From: Agelaius tricolor
Lineage: Eukaryota; Chordata; Aves; Passeriformes; Icteridae
DNA: 64,000 nucleotides
Direction: 5' to 3'
Assembly (NCBI GenBank): GCA_023055355.1
Contig: JALJCS010000015.1
Location: 15,358,501-15,422,500 of the forward strand
Positions 61,001 to 64,000 of the stretch are shown here, piece by piece. Under the pieces are notes generated by a model. That model saw nothing but the letters and a program-made list of their open reading frames with translations. It was not told where the DNA came from and ran no database searches. The position numbers and the translations under genes are program-made. The number at the start of each line of letters is the position of its first letter. Within the stretch, counting starts at the first letter, position 1.

Positions 61001-61815
61001 AAAAAGGGTCACAAGCTCAAGCATGTCCTGGCCCTCCTTGGGCTGAGCATCCTGCTGGGCATCCCCTGGGCGCTGATCTTCTTCTCCTTTACCTCTGGTG
61101 TGTTCTGCCTTGTCTCCCTCTACATCTTCACCATCATCAACTCCCTCCAAGGTGAGCCAGTGACTCTGGGCTCCTCTGAAGAGCAGCAGGATTTTCACGG
61201 GGTGTTGGTGGGGTGGTGATGGTTGCAGGATGAGCTCTGGCAGCCTGGGTGTGGCTCACTCTCAGCTGTGGTTTGTCCCTCAAGGGGGCTCACCCACGCT
61301 TCCTTGTGCCCCTGCTCACAGGGGTCTTAGGATGAGGGAAGAGACGAGGATCTGACTCCATGTTTCAGAAGGCTTGATTTACTATTTTATGACATATATT
61401 ATATTAAAACTATACTAAAAGAATAGAAGAAAGGATTTCATCAGTAGGCTGGCTAAGAATAGAAAAAGAAAGAATGATAACAAAAGCTTCTGTCTCGGAC
61501 AGAGAGTCCAAGCCAGCTCACTATGATTGGCCATTAATTAGAAACAACTGCATGAGACCCATCACAGATGCACCTGTTGCATTCCACAGCAGCAGATAAA
61601 TTGTTTACATTTTGTTCCTGAGGCCTCTCAGCTTCTCAGGAGGAAAAAGTCCTAAGGAAAGGATTTTTCATAAAAGATGTCTGTGACACTTCCTCTCCCC
61701 TCTGCCAGGTTTCCTCATCTTCCTCTGGTACTGGACCATGGTGCTGCAGGCGAGGAAGGCCCCTGACTCCCAGAGCAGCTCTGACAGTGCCAAGCTGCAG
61801 CCCAGCAGCAGCTGA
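55054..61815 (+). CDS. ADGRG1: Adhesion G protein-coupled receptor G1 (GPR56)
   Basis: Thirteen coding exons: 55054-55093, 55649-56074, 56543-56666, 56744-56894, 56978-57106, 57323-57439, 57996-58041, 58393-58493, 58580-58695, 59653-59927, 60524-60635, 60883-61151 and 61709-61815. They sum to 2013 nt, 670 aa, with every phase matching. The order is signal peptide ([14 protein letters not shown]), PLL domain (exon 2, with [13 protein letters not shown] and YRFCIFW), GAIN domain (exons 3-8), GPS motif [13 protein letters not shown] with cleavage expected at L371/T372, then seven transmembrane helices (exons 9-13). Conserved blocks are [48 protein letters not shown] and GFLIFLWYW. The family signals through G12/13 and binds matrix partners such as collagen III and transglutaminase 2. 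The serine-rich tail ([13 protein letters not shown]) resembles human. PLL sequence is only partly conserved, as expected. Confidence 0.96.
55291..55376 (+). repeat. (CATC)n then (CTCC)n microsatellite in ADGRG1 intron 1
   Basis: About 16 CATC units are followed by a CTCC run. Open frames reading IHPS or DGWM repeats here are products of the repeat. Confidence 0.97.
59049..59455 (-). mobile_element. CR1 LINE 3' fragment in ADGRG1 intron 9
   Basis: About 400 bp, minus strand. Plus-strand landmarks are AATCATAAAATATAGAATGG followed by TTTGGGTTGGAAGG, then CATCCAACCTGGCCTTGAAC and CAGCCTGTGCCAGGGCCTCA. 5'-truncated. Confidence 0.92.
60829..60864 (+). mobile_element. Short remnant resembling the AT-rich tail of the solo-LTR family
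   Basis: TTAATATAATATATATAATA followed by AAATAATAAATCTGCC closely matches the AT-rich poly(A) block of LTR copies A-C. It ends about 20 bp before the ADGRG1 exon 12 acceptor. No target-site duplication or other LTR part is visible, so chance similarity of AT-rich sequence is possible. Confidence 0.5.
61305..61688 (-). mobile_element. Solo LTR (copy C), in ADGRG1 intron 12
   Basis: 384 bp on the minus strand, flanked by the 6-bp direct repeat CTTCCT (61299-61304 and 61689-61694). Read on the minus strand it starts TGTCACAGACATCTTTTATG and ends GGGGCACA. It is the longest version of the left end seen among the young copies. It ends 20 bp before exon 13 (61709). Confidence 0.95.
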
Positions 61816-62322
61816 GCCCCGCGGTGGCTGTGCCAGAGCTCCCCATGCCAAGCACGGCCACAAGAAGGAGCACACCATCTGCTTTGCTACTGCACCTGCC
61901 GTGTAGTGCCACAGGGAGCCCAGGGACCCACAGTGGGGCCAGCCACCCCCCCCTCTGCTGGCCCCCTCCCCAATTTTCTCATCCTGACTGGCTTGGCACC
62001 CTTGGGGCAGGAGGGAGGGAGGGAGGGATTCTTACTTGGGCAGTGGGGGCTGTAAAAAGTGGAAGGGGCAGGGACAAGGTCCCCAGTGCCTTTGGATGTC
62101 CCCTCCCACATCCTGAGGCCAGGACTGATGGGTGGGAAGGGCCCAGTTTTCAGCCCTTGCTGATGGTCGCCATGAGGGTCCTTCCCCAGAGAAGACAGAA
62201 TGACTCTGCCCCTGCCACACTCTCAGGCAGCTGAAATGATCTATTTTTGTTGTTTTGTTTAATATCTATTTTTGAGTGATGTAGGAGCTCAGTGAGCATG
62301 CCTGCACACCAGATCTGTGCCC

Positions 62323-62328
62323 ATTAAA
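62323..62328 (+). terminator. ADGRG1: ADGRG1 poly(A) signal
   Basis: ATTAAA about 510 bp after the stop, followed by a TGTGGCTCTCTGGGGTCTCTG downstream element of the usual GT-rich type. Confidence 0.65.
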
Positions 62329-62339
62329 GCGGTTTTTCT

Positions 62340-63063
62340 CTGAGTGTGGCTCTCTGGGGTCTCTGCTGGGTGCGTTGGTGGGCTCTCCAATGGGATCCAT
62401 CTCTCATCTGGGTTATCCCATTTCTGGGGCAGGACCCAGCATTTCACCCTGGAGGATCCTGCTGAGGATAGTGGCACTGATGATGGTGCTCCTGGCAGAG
62501 CACTGGCTGCCTGGGGCTGCTGGGGTTATGGAGGGAGGGATCACGGCTTGGGAATCTCCAGGGACTGCCACTCCCCAGCAGAAAGGGAGGACAGGGATCT
62601 GAAGAGGGAGACATCAAAGGATAGGAATCATCCCCTCAGTGCCTGTGGGGCCAGGCAGAATCTGGCTGTCCTGGCTGTGCCTCTTGCAAACACCACATTT
62701 CCCATCCCACCGTCCCCCTTCCAGCTGCCTGCTCCAGCTGGGGCAGGAGGGGAATGTTTCATCCTGGAGGCCTGTGGTGGTGCCCAGTTTAGGATGAGGA
62801 TGCTCCAGCATTTGCTGGGCTGGTTAGGGCCATCAGGAGTGTGGGGAGAAAGGGAAAGCAAAGAGCCCCGAGCTGCCAGGGGCAGGAGCCGGGCGGTTGC
62901 TGCCGTTGCTGAGAGCTGGGACAGGAGGTCACTTGCCAGCCCACAGGAAGGCGTGAGGGGCTCCCAAAAGAGGAACAGCTCTTGCCTCAGAAGTGGCCAC
63001 AAGCCCTGGGCGAGCCTGGGGAGGAGCAGAGCTGCTGGGACAAGGGGAGCAGAGTGTGGTGGG
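62340..63063. other. Short intergenic region before the right-edge gene
   Basis: No CpG island or coding exon recognised. It probably holds the promoter and 5' UTR of the gene that begins at 63064/63100. Confidence 0.4.
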
Positions 63064-63099
63064 ATGGCCGGGGGCAGCCAGGAGACCCCACAAAGTGGC

Positions 63100-64000
63100 A
63101 TGAACTTGTTCCTGGGCACTGTCCTGCTGCTCCTGCTGCTGCCTGGTGAGTGGCATCCTTAGCACCGGGGGTGGTGCATGGGCTTTGTGGGAAGGTTTTC
63201 CCATGGGAAGGTGTTCACCAAAAGACCAAGTGGGGATTTCATCCTGAAACGTGGACAGGCCAGAGAGGAGCAGCCCCACTGGGATGTGCAGAGGTGAGCA
63301 GAGTTGGGGGCTTTGTTGCTGGGGGCTTTTTTAAAACCTGGGCTCAGCAGTCCAGGGTCTCCTTTGTGAGCCCCTCTGTCAGGCTGGACACAGTGGTTGT
63401 GCCCTCACCAGCTCTGATCGCTGTCCAGGTGTTTTTGAAGCCCACGTAACTGCAGGGCTGTTCCTTCAAAACCTGGCAGCTGCCAGACTCTCCTGCCTTC
63501 TCCTCCCCTTTCCCTCTGGACAGAGGGAGGGCTGACCCCAGATTTTGGCGTTTCCCCCCCTTTCTCCATATCCCCCTGTTCCAGATGTTGCCGAAGGACA
63601 GGACAGCTGTTCTGGTGAGTGTCCCCTCCCATTCCCCCCCTTGCTCCCAGTGCCCACCCGTGCTGTGGTGCCCAGTGGTCACTGCTGCCGCCCTGCCCAG
63701 AGCTGCAGCGGGGTGATCAGCACCGGGAGTGCTGCAGTGTGGAGCTGGAGCAGCAGAGCCCAGGCAGCAGCACCCGAGTGCTCCACCTGTCCCAGCACTG
63801 CCCGGAGCTGTGGCGCTCCCAGAGCCGCGCCTGCGCCTGCCTGAGGGAGCACTGGCTCAGGTAGGGGCAGGGGCAGGGCTGGCCAGGACAGGGTCTGGGG
63901 GCTCAGTCCCCATGTCCCCGTGTCCCACAGCCCCCCTTGTCCCACAGGCTGCTGCAGTCAGGGTGGCAAAGTCGGCTGGCTGGGCTCAAGACTCTGCTCT
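63100..64000 (+). CDS. 5' part of a secreted/membrane protein gene, probably ADGRG3-like, cut by window edge
   Basis: Four exons agree in phase: 63100-63145 (or from the in-frame ATG at 63064), 63585-63614, 63701-63860 and 63948 to the edge. Exon 1 encodes MNLFLGTVLLLLLLP, a signal peptide; the ATG at 63100 places it directly at the N-terminus, so I prefer it. The next part (DVAEGQDSCS) is followed by a cysteine-rich stretch with ECC, HCPELW and ACACLREHWLR, then LLQSGWQSRLAGLKTLL. There are eight cysteines within about 57 residues of the mature start. Position after ADGRG1 on the same strand points to ADGRG3, the next gene in mammals, whose ectodomain also opens with a cysteine-rich segment. 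No GPS or transmembrane exon is in the window, so the family call rests on position. Confidence 0.55.

Noticed and set aside
63064..63099. Upstream ATG of the right-edge gene as the main start
   Set aside because: It is in frame and possible, but adds a polar 12-residue stretch before the hydrophobic signal peptide. The ATG at 63100 gives a more typical signal sequence.

Overview
This is a 64 kb piece of a vertebrate nuclear genome, almost certainly a bird and probably a songbird. The genes are split by canonical GT-AG introns, most of them short. The interspersed repeats are fragments of CR1 LINEs and three copies of one solo-LTR family, each with an intact 6-bp target-site duplication. The gene order CIAPIN1-COQ9-POLR2C-DOK4-CCDC102A-ADGRG1 matches the block on human chromosome 16q. 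I rebuilt the exons by eye from splice sites and from remembered vertebrate proteins. In every complete gene the exon lengths sum to a multiple of three, with matching splice phases.

Layout. 0.8-4.4 kb (+): a six-exon type I membrane receptor with two ITIM-like tyrosine motifs, not assigned to a family. Its ectodomain exon contains a perfectly phased 129-bp tandem duplication. 7.1-14.3 kb (-): CIAPIN1 (anamorsin), cytosolic Fe-S cluster assembly. 14.3-21.7 kb (+): COQ9, ubiquinone biosynthesis. It is divergent from CIAPIN1 across a CpG-rich promoter carrying a perfect CRE palindrome. 21.8-28.7 kb (+): POLR2C (RPB3), starting about 130 bp after the COQ9 poly(A) signal. 30.0-35.3 kb (-): DOK4, PH/PTB docking adaptor. 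35.7-42.9 kb (-): CCDC102A, coiled-coil protein. 42.9-48.9 kb: no gene recognised; CR1 fragment and a T-rich minisatellite. 49-62.3 kb (+): CpG island and probable untranslated first exon, then the 13 coding exons of ADGRG1 (GPR56). 63.0-64.0 kb (+): the first four coding exons of another secreted or membrane protein, probably the next adhesion GPCR (ADGRG3-like by position), cut by the window edge.

The genes do not form one pathway. CIAPIN1, COQ9 and POLR2C are housekeeping genes packed tightly with CpG promoters. DOK4, ADGRG1 and the edge gene are signalling genes. I found no operon, CRISPR, mobile gene cassette or new multi-gene system. The most unusual items are the ITIM receptor with its duplicated ectodomain module and decayed neighbouring Ig exon, and the three solo LTRs that each landed 20-108 bp upstream of a coding exon. 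No ADGRG5-like gene is visible where mammals keep it.
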